Of a stretch of 64,000 bases of DNA, positions 53,547 to 63,883 are shown piece after piece. The stretch comes from an uncultured Paracoccaceae bacterium (GTDB lineage: Bacteria > Pseudomonadota > Alphaproteobacteria > Rhodobacterales > Rhodobacteraceae). Where the stretch lies: NCBI GenBank assembly GCA_947503175.1, contig CANNCO010000001.1, forward strand, positions 682,001-746,000. The letters run 5' to 3'. Position numbers and translations under genes: made by a program. The notes below the pieces were generated by a model. The model saw only the letters and a list, made by a program, of their open reading frames with translations, did not search any database and was not told where the DNA came from. Each line of letters begins with the position of its first letter. Within the stretch, counting starts at the first letter, position 1.

Positions 53547-54773
53547 ATGGCTTCTGAGACGGGAATGGGGCGAACCGGACAACGGCTTCTGGCCGGGGTC
53601 CTTCTGTTGGCCGGTCTGATCGGCATCGGCTACCTCGTGACCAATGACAGGGCGGGGCCCAGAGACGATGCCGCGTCGCTGTCGGATGCGCCGGCTATTG
53701 CGGATCCCGCCGGGTCCGAAACGGTAGAAGAGCCGGTGGCGGATGCTGCCCCCGATACCGTCGCTTTCGCCCCGGACGCCGACGGCCCCACCGAAGAGGC
53801 CGCCGCGCCCGACATCACCGACACCGTCGAAACCGAGGCAGCCGGAGCACCGGTTCCTCCCACATTCGACGTGGTGCGGGTCGAACCGGACGGAAGCGCC
53901 GTGATCGCCGGACGCGCGGCGCCCGGAAGCGAGGTCGAGGTCGAGATCGAAGGACAGGTCGTAGGCTCCGCAACCGCGGATTCAAGCGGCGGGTTCGTGG
54001 CACTGCTCGACGCGGGCACGGCCGACACGCCCCGTGCCATGTCGTTGCGGGCGACCGATGAAAACGGTGGTTCCACCGTCTCGGAACAGGTTGTGGTTCT
54101 GGCTCCAAGCCCCGAGACAGCCACCGAAGAGGTCTTTGCCGAAGCGACAGCCGAAACGGACGCATCCGGCGCCGACGCGCTCGCCACAGCCGATGAGACG
54201 CCGACCGGGACGCCCGCAGAACCCGAGGCGCCGGCGGTCATCATTGCCGACGCGGAAGGCGTGCGGGTTCTGCAGGACGATGCCGACGGGCCCCGCGGCA
54301 CCCAGAATGTCGTTATCGACGCGATCACCTATGATTCCGAGGGCGATGTCGCCCTGTCGGGCCGCGCCCCTTCGGACGGCTTCGTCCGGATTTACATCGA
54401 CAACCGGCCCGTCGAAGTGGGCGAGATCGGGGCAGATGGCCAGTGGCGCACCGAACTGCCGCAGGTCGATACCGGCGTCTACACGCTCCGCGTCGATCAG
54501 GTGGATGCGGATGGCACCGTCACATCGCGCGCAGAGACTCCGTTCCGCCGCGAGGCGCGCGCGGATATTCAGGCGCTTTCCGACGATACCGGCCCCGATG
54601 ACAGCCCCTCGGTCGGCCTTGTCACCGTGCAGCCGGGTAACACGCTTTGGGGCATCTCGAACCGAGCCTATGGCGAGGGCATCCTCTACGTCCGCGTGTT
54701 CGAGGCGAACCGCGACAAGATCCGCGATCCCGATCTTATCTACCCCGGCCAGATTTTCACCGTTCCGGAATAA
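53547..54773 (+). CDS. LysM-domain protein with membrane anchor and Ig-like repeats
   Basis: 408 residues: an N-terminal span (LLAGVLLLAGLIGIGYLV), a long acidic Ala/Glu/Pro-rich region with two Ig-like segments (VRVEPDGSAVIAGRAAPGSE and AITYDSEGDVALSGRAPSDG), and a C-terminal LysM domain (VQPGNTLWGISNRAYGEG, YPGQIFTVPE). It is likely tethered to the inner membrane and binds peptidoglycan. No catalytic domain is visible. Confidence 0.88.
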   Translation: MASETGMGRTGQRLLAGVLLLAGLIGIGYLVTNDRAGPRDDAASLSDAPAIADPAGSETVEEPVADAAPDTVAFAPDADGPTEEAAAPDITDTVETEAAGAPVPPTFDVVRVEPDGSAVIAGRAAPGSEVEVEIEGQVVGSATADSSGGFVALLDAGTADTPRAMSLRATDENGGSTVSEQVVVLAPSPETATEEVFAEATAETDASGADALATADETPTGTPAEPEAPAVIIADAEGVRVLQDDADGPRGTQNVVIDAITYDSEGDVALSGRAPSDGFVRIYIDNRPVEVGEIGADGQWRTELPQVDTGVYTLRVDQVDADGTVTSRAETPFRREARADIQALSDDTGPDDSPSVGLVTVQPGNTLWGISNRAYGEGILYVRVFEANRDKIRDPDLIYPGQIFTVPE

Positions 54774-54891
54774 CCATTTTGCCCCATCCTGCAAATTGGC
54801 ACAGGCGCCTCTGCGCCTTCGCCACTGGTCAAGCCGACCGCGAGGGTCTAGGTAGCGTGGCTGGTTTGACGCAATACCAAGGTCCCCGCAC

Positions 54892-56706
54892 GTGAACATA
54901 ACAGAAGACTTCGATACCGAGGCCCGGCGGTCGGGATGGCGCACCATCCGCAAGGTCGCGCCCTATCTCTGGCCTGACGATCAGCCGTGGGTGAAGCGGC
55001 GCGTGGTGCTGGCGCTTGTCGCGCTCTTCGTGGCGAAAGTGGTCTCGGTCTCGACTCCGTTTTTCTACAAGGCCGCCGTCGACAAGCTGGCGGGTGAGGG
55101 TGTCGATGCAGCGTGGATGCTGGGGGCGGGGGCAGTCGGCCTGACCGTGGCCTATGGTGTCGCGCGGCTCATGAATGTGGGCTTTCAGCAGGCGCGCGAT
55201 GCGATCTTCGCGGCCGTGGGCCAGCGCGCCCTGCGTGGACTGGCGCTTGAAACCTTCAACCATATCCACGCATTGTCGCTGCGCTATCACATCACCCGCA
55301 AGACGGGCGGGCTCAGCCGGATCATCGAACGCGGCGTCAAAGGCGTCGATTTTCTCCTGCGTTTCCTGCTGTTCTCGGTCGGCCCGCTGGTTCTTGAGTT
55401 GTTCATGATCGGCATCGTCCTCGCCGTCCTGTTCGACATCACCTATCTGGGCGTCGTCGCCGTCACCATCGCGCTTTACATCTGGTTCACCTTCAAGGTC
55501 ACCGAATGGCGGGTGCGGATCCGCAAGGAAATGAATGACCAGGACACCGATGCCAACCAGAAGGCGATCGACAGCCTTCTGAACTTCGAAACGGTCAAGT
55601 ATTTCGGCGCGGAAAAGCGCGAAGCCTCGCGTTACGACAGCGCCATGGAGGGGTATGAGGCGGCGGCGCTCAAGACCTCCTATTCGCTGGCCTTCCTGAA
55701 TTTCGGCCAGTCCGTTCTGATCACCACGGGTCTTGTTCTGGTCATGGTCATGGCCGCCATCGGCGTGTCGCAGGGTCAGCTGACCGTGGGCGATTTCGTG
55801 ATGGTCAACGCCTACATGATCCAGATCACCATGCCGCTGAACTTCCTCGGCACGGTCTATCGCGAAATCCGCCAGTCGCTGATCGATATGGGCGAGATGT
55901 TCGATTTGCTCGAGCAGCCGCGCGAGGTCAGCGATAAACCGGACGCGGATGTTCTGAAAGTGCAAGGCGGACAGGTTGAGTTCGACAATATCTTCTTCGG
56001 ATATGACGAGGCGCGGCCGATCCTGAAGGGGATTTCGCTGACCGTCGACGCCGGGCAAAGGGTCGCCATCGTCGGCCCGTCGGGTTCCGGAAAATCCACC
56101 ATCGGGCGGCTCATGTTCCGCTTCTATGACGTGAATGACGGTGCGCTGCGCATCGACGGGCAGGACGTGCGCGACGTCACGCAGGACAGCCTGCATGACA
56201 GTATCGGCGTCGTCCCGCAGGACACGGTCCTGTTCAACGACACGATCCGTTACAACATCGCCTATGGCCGCGACGGTGCGACATTTGCCGAGATCGAGGC
56301 GGCGGCGAAGGCCGCCAGCATCCATGACTTCATCCAGTCCCTGCCGGACGGGTACGAGACGATCGTGGGCGAACGTGGCCTGAAACTCTCGGGCGGCGAG
56401 AAGCAGCGCGTGGGTATCGCCCGGACACTGCTCAAGAACCCGCCGATCCTGCTTCTCGACGAAGCCACCTCGGCGCTCGATACCGAGACCGAGCGTGAGA
56501 TACAGTCGGAGCTTCGCGCCATGGGCGAAGGCCGCACCGTGCTAACCATCGCGCACCGGCTGTCGACCATTGTCGATGCGGATCAGATCGTCGTGCTGGA
56601 AGCGGGTGAAATCGTCGAACGCGGCACCCATGACGAATTGCTGGTGCGGAACGGCCGCTATGCGAGCCTCTGGGCGCGTCAGGCCGCCGAGGAACGCGCG
56701 GCCTAG
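54892..56706 (+). CDS. Atm1-type ABC exporter (half-transporter)
   Basis: 604 residues: a six-span membrane domain followed by an ATPase with Walker A GPSGSGKSTIGRL, signature LSGGEKQRVGIARTL, Walker B ILLLDEATSALD and H-loop IAHRLST. Blocks such as FNFxTVKYFGAE-like (NFETVKYFGAE) mark the Atm1/ABCB7 group, which exports glutathione persulfide-type or metal-glutathione compounds. Start is GTG. Its stop codon shares the CTAG with the convergent desaturase gene. Confidence 0.9.
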   Translation: MNITEDFDTEARRSGWRTIRKVAPYLWPDDQPWVKRRVVLALVALFVAKVVSVSTPFFYKAAVDKLAGEGVDAAWMLGAGAVGLTVAYGVARLMNVGFQQARDAIFAAVGQRALRGLALETFNHIHALSLRYHITRKTGGLSRIIERGVKGVDFLLRFLLFSVGPLVLELFMIGIVLAVLFDITYLGVVAVTIALYIWFTFKVTEWRVRIRKEMNDQDTDANQKAIDSLLNFETVKYFGAEKREASRYDSAMEGYEAAALKTSYSLAFLNFGQSVLITTGLVLVMVMAAIGVSQGQLTVGDFVMVNAYMIQITMPLNFLGTVYREIRQSLIDMGEMFDLLEQPREVSDKPDADVLKVQGGQVEFDNIFFGYDEARPILKGISLTVDAGQRVAIVGPSGSGKSTIGRLMFRFYDVNDGALRIDGQDVRDVTQDSLHDSIGVVPQDTVLFNDTIRYNIAYGRDGATFAEIEAAAKAASIHDFIQSLPDGYETIVGERGLKLSGGEKQRVGIARTLLKNPPILLLDEATSALDTETEREIQSELRAMGEGRTVLTIAHRLSTIVDADQIVVLEAGEIVERGTHDELLVRNGRYASLWARQAAEERAA

Positions 56707-57587
56707 AACTCCTTCACGTAGTCCCGTGTGAAACGAACGTAGCTGTCGCTCGTCCGTTTCAGGTGCGGCCGGGTCAGTTCATGCAGGTCCGGCAGTTTGT
56801 GAAACGGCACCTGCGGCCAGGTGTGGTGTTCCGCATGATAGGGCATGTTCCACGCCAGAAACCGGACAATCCGGTTCGTGAATGTCGTCCGCGTGTTGTT
56901 GAACATATCCGCCACTGCCGGGCATCGCCCATGTTCGGCCAGAAGATAGAGCCTGAGAGCCGGGAACCCGATGGCCAGCGGCAAAAGCCAGATCCAAAGA
57001 AGGATCGGCGATACCACCACCGAAAAGATCGCAACGCCGAAATAGAGCGCGATCATCGCCCGCGCCTCCGCCCGTATGCCCGTCACCTGCCGCAGCGGCA
57101 GGTAGGGATAGCCCATACGCCCGAACCCGTTCCGCGCCAGTGTCGCGAGCTTGCTCCGCCAGTAATCCAGCCCCGCCAGATGCCAGACAAGCGCCGACCA
57201 GCCCTCGGGTTTCGCGCCCTCAAGCTCGGGGTCGTTTTCCGGATCGTTGGTGAACCGGTGATGGGCCATGTGGAACGCCCGGAACCACAGGAACGGCTGG
57301 GCGATCAGAACGCCCGTCAGATGTCCCACCGCCTCGTTCAGCCATGGCGTGGCAAACGGCGTCCGATGGGTGCATTCGTGCTGCAAGGTAAACAGGAAGG
57401 CAAGCGTCACGCCCAAAGGCAGCATCGCCAGCGGCCAGAGGGGTAGGGCGGCCCCGACCCAGACCGCAAGTCCGGCAATCACGCCCAGATGCCCGGCCAG
57501 CCGCCAAAGGCCCGGCCTGTCGGACAGGGTCAAAAGCCGGTTGCGGTCCCCTGCCGGCACGGAACGCAGAAAGTCACGGTGATCCAT
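56703..57587 (-). CDS. Fatty acid desaturase family protein
   Basis: 294 residues with three histidine boxes, HECTH, HMAHHRF and HAEHH, that bind the di-iron centre, and four likely membrane spans. The YHAEHHTWPQVP box is of the AlkB/desaturase-like group acting on fatty acyl, carotenoid or related lipids. Substrate cannot be stated. Confidence 0.9.
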   Translation of the reverse strand: MDHRDFLRSVPAGDRNRLLTLSDRPGLWRLAGHLGVIAGLAVWVGAALPLWPLAMLPLGVTLAFLFTLQHECTHRTPFATPWLNEAVGHLTGVLIAQPFLWFRAFHMAHHRFTNDPENDPELEGAKPEGWSALVWHLAGLDYWRSKLATLARNGFGRMGYPYLPLRQVTGIRAEARAMIALYFGVAIFSVVVSPILLWIWLLPLAIGFPALRLYLLAEHGRCPAVADMFNNTRTTFTNRIVRFLAWNMPYHAEHHTWPQVPFHKLPDLHELTRPHLKRTSDSYVRFTRDYVKEF

Positions 57588-57677
57588 CAGGCGGTCCCGG
57601 GTCGCTGAAATCGCCCAAATCTTGCCACAAAACCCCGATATTTCGAAACGTTAGATCGATTTCGGAATGATTGTCCC

Positions 57678-57953
57678 ATGCGTCCAGTCATCAGAGCCCT
57701 CTTTGTTCTATCGTTCTTCGGCGTTCTGGCCATGCACGTCTCGACCGGGCTGTTGCGGGGCTTGATTGAAGACAGCGCGCCCTGGCTCCTGTCCCTGATC
57801 GACGCGTTCCTGCGGACAATGCTGATCGCGCCGCTGGGCCGCGATGTCACGATACTCGGGCTCTGGGCCGCAGGCGGGATTCTGGCGCTCCTGGCCTTTA
57901 TCTTCACCCCGGCGACGAAAGGCGGCGAGGGCGAAAAACGCTCAACCTGGTAG
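57678..57953 (+). CDS. Small two-span membrane protein, unknown
   Basis: 91 residues with spans near residues 7-26 and 57-78 and a charged tail (KGGEGEKRSTW). No family recognised. It lies alone between the desaturase and the RND genes, convergent to the latter with only 3 bases between their stop codons. Confidence 0.6.
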   Translation: MRPVIRALFVLSFFGVLAMHVSTGLLRGLIEDSAPWLLSLIDAFLRTMLIAPLGRDVTILGLWAAGGILALLAFIFTPATKGGEGEKRSTW

Positions 57954-57956
57954 GCG

Positions 57957-60900
57957 TCACTCCGCGGCGCGCAGCTCCGGCGGTTCCGCGGGCTTGGTCC
58001 GCAGGTCCGTCTCGACATCCCAGATCAGTTCCGGAGCCTTCAGGCGCCGTGCGGCACGCTGCAGTGCCCAGTCTTCCGCGGCGCGGCTGGCGCGGCCCAT
58101 GGACAACCGGGCCATGGCACGGGCAATCCACTTCGCATAGGTCGCCACCCAGATGCGCAAGGCCAGCATCGACGGCGTGAAGATCAGCGTCAGGACCGTG
58201 GCGATGCCCAGCCCGAACACGACCGCGGTCGCCAGCTGCTTCCACCACAGCGCGGTGGGGCTGTCGATCGTATAGCCGCCGCCGATGAAATCAAGGCTGA
58301 GCCCGAACATCATCGGCGCCAGACCCGCCATCGTCGTGATCGTGGTCAGCAAAACCGGCCTGATCCGCTGCTCCGCCGTGCGGATGACCGCCTCGATCCG
58401 GGGCATGTAGCGGCTGAACTCCTGATAGGTGTCGATCAGCACGATGTTGTTGTTCACCACGATCCCCGCCAACGCGACGATCCCGGTGCCTGTCATGATG
58501 ATCGAGAATGGCTGGTTCATGACCAGCATCCCGATCAGGACGCCCGTGGTCGACAGAACCACCGCCAGAAGGACGAGGGCGGCGTTGTAGAACGAGTTGA
58601 ACTGTGCCAGCAGGATGATGAACATCAGGCCCAACGCGCCCGCGAAGGCCGTCATCAGGAACTGTCCCGATTCCTCCTGTTCTTCCTGATCGCCGGTCCA
58701 TTGCCAGTCGACACCCGCGGGCAGGGGGGTCTCGGCTTCCAGCCACTCGGTAAGGTGGCCGATCCGTTCATTGGCATTCACCGGCACGACCCTGATATCG
58801 GCCCCGTCATCCACTGCCGCCTGTATCTGGTCCAGCCTCAGATCGCTCGTAACGCGGTCGATCTGGAAGTAGGACGAGGCGTCCCAGCCGATCAGACCAA
58901 ACAGCATCGATGTCCTGTCGGCGATGGTCACATTATGGCTTGCACCCTCGGCGATCTCCTCGGCGCTGACTGCGCGGCCATAGCCCAGGTCCACGGGCGG
59001 AGGCGTTTCACCCGTCTCCGGGTCGGTCGTTGGCAGAAGCTGGATGATATTCACCCCGCTCAGCACATCCGCCTTGACGTCGAAATACCGTTTCTGGTCA
59101 ACCCGGTCGATCTGGGCAAGCTTCGCCACGGGCTGGCGGGTGATGAAGTTCGACAGGGGCACAAGCCCGTCACCGGTGCGCACCTTGAGCGTATCGAGCG
59201 TCGTCAGAACCCGGTCCTGTTCGGGCAGGCGCACCCGGATCTCGATCTCCTCGTCGGAACTGTCGACCCGCATCGTGTCCAGAAGGATACCGCGCGTCAC
59301 AAGCTGCACCATCGCACCCACGGTTGCCACATCGGCGCCATAGCGTCCGGCCTTTTCCACATCGACATCGATCTGCCAGTCGATACCGGGCAGGGGCAGC
59401 GTGTCCTCGATCTCGATCAGCCCCTGGGTCCGGGCGAACTCCCTGCCGACCCGGTCGGTCGCTTCGCGCAGGGCTTCGGTGTCTGTGCCCGACAGACGCA
59501 GATGCACCGGTTTGCCCTGGCCGGGCCCTTGGGCAAGGTTCAGGATCTCTGTGTAGATGCCCGGAATCTGGTCCAGCCGCGCCTGCATACGCTGCAGAAC
59601 CAGATCGCCGTCCAGTTCCTCGAAAGTGATGTCTCCCTCGGCGGCGGCGTAATCGGCCCGGTCCTCCCAGGGGATCATCTCGATCTGGATCTGGCCGACG
59701 GTGTCACGCGGGCCGCCCGAGCCGCCGGTATTGGCGTTCAGCCCACCCGATCCGGCAAAGGCAAAGGCGCTCTGGACACCGCGCGTGGCCAGGATTTCCC
59801 GTTCGACCTGCGCAACCATCGCGTCCTTTTCCGCAAGCGACAGGTTCCCGCGGGCACGGACATAGACAATGGCCTGTTCCGGCTCGCTCTCGACAAAGAA
59901 CTCGACGCCCTGATTGTTCGAGATATAGGTCATGAAGGTGACGATCACGAACGCGACCACGCCTCCGATCGCGACCAGCGGCATGAACGGGTTACCGGTC
60001 AGGAACCGGATCAGATAGCCGAATGCGGTCCGGCGATAGCCCGCATCGATGCGCTCACGCCGCCGCTCTATGCGCGCTGCGCCCAGCGTGACCGAGGCGC
60101 CCATTGCGAACATGATGAACAGCACCGCACCAAACAGCGATCCGGCCAGGGCCGGCGTGCTTTCGGGCAGGATGTATGAGGGATTCAGAACCTGCATGGC
60201 CGCCACGAACATCCCGTAGAGCGTGACCGGCACCAGAAGGGCGCAGGCCCACCACGGCAACAGCTCCTTCAGCACGCTCGACGAGCGCTCGAACGTCCGG
60301 CTCATCCGGCCCGCGACACCGCCCATGACGGGCAGATAGATCAGCGCCACGATCAGCGACGCCGACAGAACGAAGATCAGGGTGACGGGCAGCATGCCCA
60401 TGAACTGTCCCGGAACGCCGGGCCAGAACAGCATGGGCAGGAACGCACAGAGCGTCGTTGCGGTCGACGATACGATCGGCCAGAACATCCGCTTCGCCGC
60501 CTCGACATAGGCGGCCATCGGACCGGACCCCTCTCTGATCCTGCGGTCTGCATACTCGACCACCACGATGGCGCCATCGACCAGCATTCCGACGGCAAGG
60601 ATCAGCCCGAACATCACGATGTTCGAGACCGTGACGCCCATCACCGCAAGGAACGCAAAGCACAAGAGGAACGATGTCGGGATCGCAAAGCCCACTAGCA
60701 GCGCCGACCTTGTGCCAAGCGCGGCCAGAACGACGATCATCACCAATGCGACGGCAGTCAGGACCGAGCCTTCAAGCTGGCTGACCATCGAGCCGACGAC
60801 CCGGCTCTGGTCGTTCGACGTCCCCACGTCGATCGCGTCCTGCAACTCGGCAGGCCATGTCAGGCGCTCGGCCTCGACCTCGTCGCGGATGATCGCCGCC

Positions 60901-61781
60901 GTGTCGATCAGGTTGAACCCTTTGCGCTTCACCACCTGAAGCGCCACAGTGTTCACACCGTTGAACCGCGCCGTACCCTGCCGGTCCTCGAAGGTCAGCC
61001 GGATATCGGTCAGATCGCCCAGCGTCACCACCCGGTCGCCCTCGACCTTCACCGGCAGGTTCATCACATCGCTCTGCTCATCGAAGGATGACGGTATTTT
61101 CACCGCGAACGTGCCTTGCGCCGACTCGATCTCGCCGGCCGCGATAAGCTGGTTGTTGTTGACCACGACGTTGATCAACTCGCCCGCGGTCACGTTGTAT
61201 GACTCCAGCCGCAACGGATCGATCACGACCTCCAGCATCTCGTCGCGATGCCCGGCAAGGGACGCTTCCAGAACCGGCTCAAGGCTTTCAAGCCTGTCCT
61301 GCAACTCCTTGGCAACACGCAGCAATGTGCGTTCGGGGACAGGCCCCGTGAGGTTCACGATGATGATCGGGAACTCCGAAAAGTTGATCTCGGAAATCGA
61401 ATAGCGTTCGAACCCCGACGGAAACTGCGCCTCGGCGCTGTCCATCCGGTCGCGGATATCGGCAAGGATCTTGGTCTTGTCCCAGCCGAAATCGAACTCA
61501 AGCACGATATTGGCATAGCCTTCGGCCGCCGTGGCCGTCATTTCCTTCAGCCCGTCCAGATCGGAAAGCTCGGTCTCCATCGGCTTGACGACCAGCTTTT
61601 CGGAATCCTCGGCCGAAATGCCGGGGAAGGGGACCGAGATGACAATCGCCGGAATCTCGATATCGGGCTCGCCCTCCTTGGGCAGCCCCACATAGGCAAA
61701 ACCGCCCGCCAGAAGCGACAGGGCGATAAAGGCAAGGATCATCCGGGCCCGTCCGGCAGCCCAGTCAACGATGCCCGTCAT
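57957..61781 (-). CDS. RND-family efflux permease, enlarged
   Basis: 1274 residues, about 200 longer than typical HAE1 pumps. It has the first span start MTGIVDWAAGRARMILAF, a periplasmic porter domain, and AVGMLVDGAIVVVEY in span 4, where the DD pair of AcrB is DG. Around residues 510-580 extra hydrophobic segments (WWACALLVPVTLYGMFV, LFGAVLFIMFAMGASV) precede the second repeat. It overlaps the adaptor gene by 4 bases. Substrate unknown; no outer-membrane channel gene nearby. Confidence 0.9.
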   Translation of the reverse strand: MTGIVDWAAGRARMILAFIALSLLAGGFAYVGLPKEGEPDIEIPAIVISVPFPGISAEDSEKLVVKPMETELSDLDGLKEMTATAAEGYANIVLEFDFGWDKTKILADIRDRMDSAEAQFPSGFERYSISEINFSEFPIIIVNLTGPVPERTLLRVAKELQDRLESLEPVLEASLAGHRDEMLEVVIDPLRLESYNVTAGELINVVVNNNQLIAAGEIESAQGTFAVKIPSSFDEQSDVMNLPVKVEGDRVVTLGDLTDIRLTFEDRQGTARFNGVNTVALQVVKRKGFNLIDTAAIIRDEVEAERLTWPAELQDAIDVGTSNDQSRVVGSMVSQLEGSVLTAVALVMIVVLAALGTRSALLVGFAIPTSFLLCFAFLAVMGVTVSNIVMFGLILAVGMLVDGAIVVVEYADRRIREGSGPMAAYVEAAKRMFWPIVSSTATTLCAFLPMLFWPGVPGQFMGMLPVTLIFVLSASLIVALIYLPVMGGVAGRMSRTFERSSSVLKELLPWWACALLVPVTLYGMFVAAMQVLNPSYILPESTPALAGSLFGAVLFIMFAMGASVTLGAARIERRRERIDAGYRRTAFGYLIRFLTGNPFMPLVAIGGVVAFVIVTFMTYISNNQGVEFFVESEPEQAIVYVRARGNLSLAEKDAMVAQVEREILATRGVQSAFAFAGSGGLNANTGGSGGPRDTVGQIQIEMIPWEDRADYAAAEGDITFEELDGDLVLQRMQARLDQIPGIYTEILNLAQGPGQGKPVHLRLSGTDTEALREATDRVGREFARTQGLIEIEDTLPLPGIDWQIDVDVEKAGRYGADVATVGAMVQLVTRGILLDTMRVDSSDEEIEIRVRLPEQDRVLTTLDTLKVRTGDGLVPLSNFITRQPVAKLAQIDRVDQKRYFDVKADVLSGVNIIQLLPTTDPETGETPPPVDLGYGRAVSAEEIAEGASHNVTIADRTSMLFGLIGWDASSYFQIDRVTSDLRLDQIQAAVDDGADIRVVPVNANERIGHLTEWLEAETPLPAGVDWQWTGDQEEQEESGQFLMTAFAGALGLMFIILLAQFNSFYNAALVLLAVVLSTTGVLIGMLVMNQPFSIIMTGTGIVALAGIVVNNNIVLIDTYQEFSRYMPRIEAVIRTAEQRIRPVLLTTITTMAGLAPMMFGLSLDFIGGGYTIDSPTALWWKQLATAVVFGLGIATVLTLIFTPSMLALRIWVATYAKWIARAMARLSMGRASRAAEDWALQRAARRLKAPELIWDVETDLRTKPAEPPELRAAE

Positions 61782-62920
61782 TGGTCGGCCCCGCGAAAGC
61801 TGGGCGTGACGGGCACCCCGTCGGTCACGAATTCCTGCCCGACGACAATCACCGAGACCTGTTCGTCAAGACCCGCGACCCAGATACCCTCGGTCGTGTC
61901 GCGAAGCACCGAAACCGGGGCGAAGGCGGCCACGTTTTCAGCCGTCACCAGACGCACGCCCAGTCGGCCCTCGTCGTTCAGCGTCAGGGCGGATTGCGGA
62001 ACCAGATGCGCGATGGCCCCGTCCGAGGCAATCAGGATCTCGGCGGTCTGGCCGTCGCGGATCGACAGATCGGCATTGTCCACCTCCGCCTCGACGCGAA
62101 ACGTGCGCGTCGTGGGATCGGCAGACCGGCTGAGAAAGGTCACGTTTCCAACCACTTCCCGGCCGGAGGCGAGCCGCGCGGCGGCCTGGGCGCCGACTTC
62201 GATTCGGTCCACCTCGGTCTCGGCCGCAAAGCCGACCATCTTCATGGGATCAAGCTGGATCACCGTTGCGCAAAGCGCACCGGGCTGAAGAAGACTGCCG
62301 ATCTCGGCGGTGTCGGTTTCCAGAAGTCCCTCGAAGGGCGCCCTGATCTCAAGCCGCTCAAGATCCTTTTCGACCCCGGCGATTGCCGCATCGGCGCTTT
62401 GCACCCCTGCACGTGCCGCTTGCACGGCGGCGCGGGCGGCGGTCACCCGGGTTTCGGCGGCAAATCCGTCTTCCGACAGCCGTTCCGCGGCGCGTTCGTT
62501 GATCTCCGCATCGGCGAGGCGGGCAAGCGCCTCTTCCCGGCGCGATTGCGCTTCGGACAAAGACGCGCCACGTGTGCCGGGCTCAATCCGGCACAACAGA
62601 TCGCCCGCGGCAACCTTCGCGCCCTTTCGGAGCGGCTCCGATGTCACCAGCCCGCCCGTTTCAGCCCGTACATCCACCTGCCGCGCGGCCTCGGTCCGGC
62701 CACGCAGGATAACGGCGCTGTCGATCATCCGCGCCGCGGATTGCTGGGCCACGACGGCGATACTGCCCGCGACCGGTTCCTGAGGGATGTCCGCGACGGT
62801 TTCTGCCGTTGCCGGGGCATCGGTCTGGCCGGAAAAACTCAAAAGATCGTCACGCTGAAACACCAAAAGGTACAGCACGGCAACCACGACCACCGCCGTT
62901 ACGATTGAAATCAGTCTCAT
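61778..62920 (-). CDS. RND efflux periplasmic adaptor (membrane fusion protein)
   Basis: 380 residues with an N-terminal span, the lipoyl-like halves VDVRAETGGLV and LEIRAPFEGLLE around a coiled alpha-hairpin rich in Ala/Glu/Arg, then beta-barrel and RTFRVEAEVDN. It joins the RND permease to an outer-membrane channel. Transcription comes from the 263-base region shared with the divergent YfgM-like gene. Confidence 0.9.
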   Translation of the reverse strand: MRLISIVTAVVVVAVLYLLVFQRDDLLSFSGQTDAPATAETVADIPQEPVAGSIAVVAQQSAARMIDSAVILRGRTEAARQVDVRAETGGLVTSEPLRKGAKVAAGDLLCRIEPGTRGASLSEAQSRREEALARLADAEINERAAERLSEDGFAAETRVTAARAAVQAARAGVQSADAAIAGVEKDLERLEIRAPFEGLLETDTAEIGSLLQPGALCATVIQLDPMKMVGFAAETEVDRIEVGAQAAARLASGREVVGNVTFLSRSADPTTRTFRVEAEVDNADLSIRDGQTAEILIASDGAIAHLVPQSALTLNDEGRLGVRLVTAENVAAFAPVSVLRDTTEGIWVAGLDEQVSVIVVGQEFVTDGVPVTPSFRGADQ

Positions 62921-63183
62921 CTCTCTGTGCGTCTTTCCGTCGGGGCGCGCGCGCCCGCTAGCCTGATCTTTTTTCGTCCAACTGTGTTTCTACGCAATAG
63001 TATCGGTGTTGGATGCACAAAATGTGCTGAACCGTTCAGTTCAATTTATACCCTCTGACCGGGTTCCGCAAGTGGTAGCGCAATCACCTGCGGCATGTTC
63101 GTGCCATGAACGCATCGTGTGGCCTTGTCCCGGGCCACAACATGAGGGTATCAGGACGCGAATAACGATGGCGGGAGTCCGGG

Positions 63184-63837
63184 GTGGCCAGCGAAGAGAG
63201 TTTCATCAAGGAAGTGACCGAAGAGGTCCGCCGCGAGCGCCTGTTCGGATATCTGCGGCGTTATGGCTGGATCGGCATTGTTCTGGTGCTCCTGCTCGTC
63301 GGCGGGGCCACCTGGAACGAGATACGCAACGCCAACGCGCGGGCCGAGGCGCAGGTGCGGGGCGATGCGATTCTGAACGCGCTTGACGCCGAAACGCCCC
63401 AGGCGCGCGCCGCCGGCATCGCGGCGATCAACGCTGACGGGGATGCCGCGGCGATCATCGCGCTCATGGCCGCGGCGCAGGCGACCGATGCGGAAACGGC
63501 AGGGGCCGCGATCGACCGGCTCGAAACACTGGCCGCGGATACGACGCTCGCTCCGGCCTATCGCGATCTTGCATCGTTCAAGTCGATCCTTCTGCGGGGA
63601 TCCGATCTGACGCCGGAAGAGCGTATCGAACGGTTGTCGCCGCTGACATTTCCCGGTGCGCCTTATCGTCCGCTTGCCCTTGAGGCTACGGCCTATGCCC
63701 ATATAGAGATGGGCGAGACCGATCAGGCGCTCGCGATCCTCACCGATCTTCTGGCGGATAGCGAAGTGACCCAAGGCTTGCGTCAGCGCGCAAGTCAGTT
63801 GATTGTGGCACTGGGTGGCGAGCTGGACGCATCCTGA
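63184..63837 (+). CDS. YfgM-like tetratricopeptide membrane protein
   Basis: 217 residues: cytoplasmic start ESFIKEVTEEVRRERLFGYL, one span (WIGIVLVLLLVGGATW) and a periplasmic helical TPR-like domain. This is the YfgM/ancillary SecYEG translocon layout, usually encoded just before bamB, as here. Start is GTG with GGGAGTCCGGG upstream. Confidence 0.85.
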   Translation: MASEESFIKEVTEEVRRERLFGYLRRYGWIGIVLVLLLVGGATWNEIRNANARAEAQVRGDAILNALDAETPQARAAGIAAINADGDAAAIIALMAAAQATDAETAGAAIDRLETLAADTTLAPAYRDLASFKSILLRGSDLTPEERIERLSPLTFPGAPYRPLALEATAYAHIEMGETDQALAILTDLLADSEVTQGLRQRASQLIVALGGELDAS

Positions 63838-63883
63838 GAATGCACCAGCAGGCCCGGATGGGGACAGGAGAGCAGGACCAGCC

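Noticed and set aside
54829-56325. 498-codon open frame on the minus strand
   Set aside because: Opposite the Atm1-type exporter with its clear ATPase motifs.
58701-60179. 492-codon open frame on the plus strand
   Set aside because: Lies opposite the RND permease gene; typical GC-rich third-position shadow.
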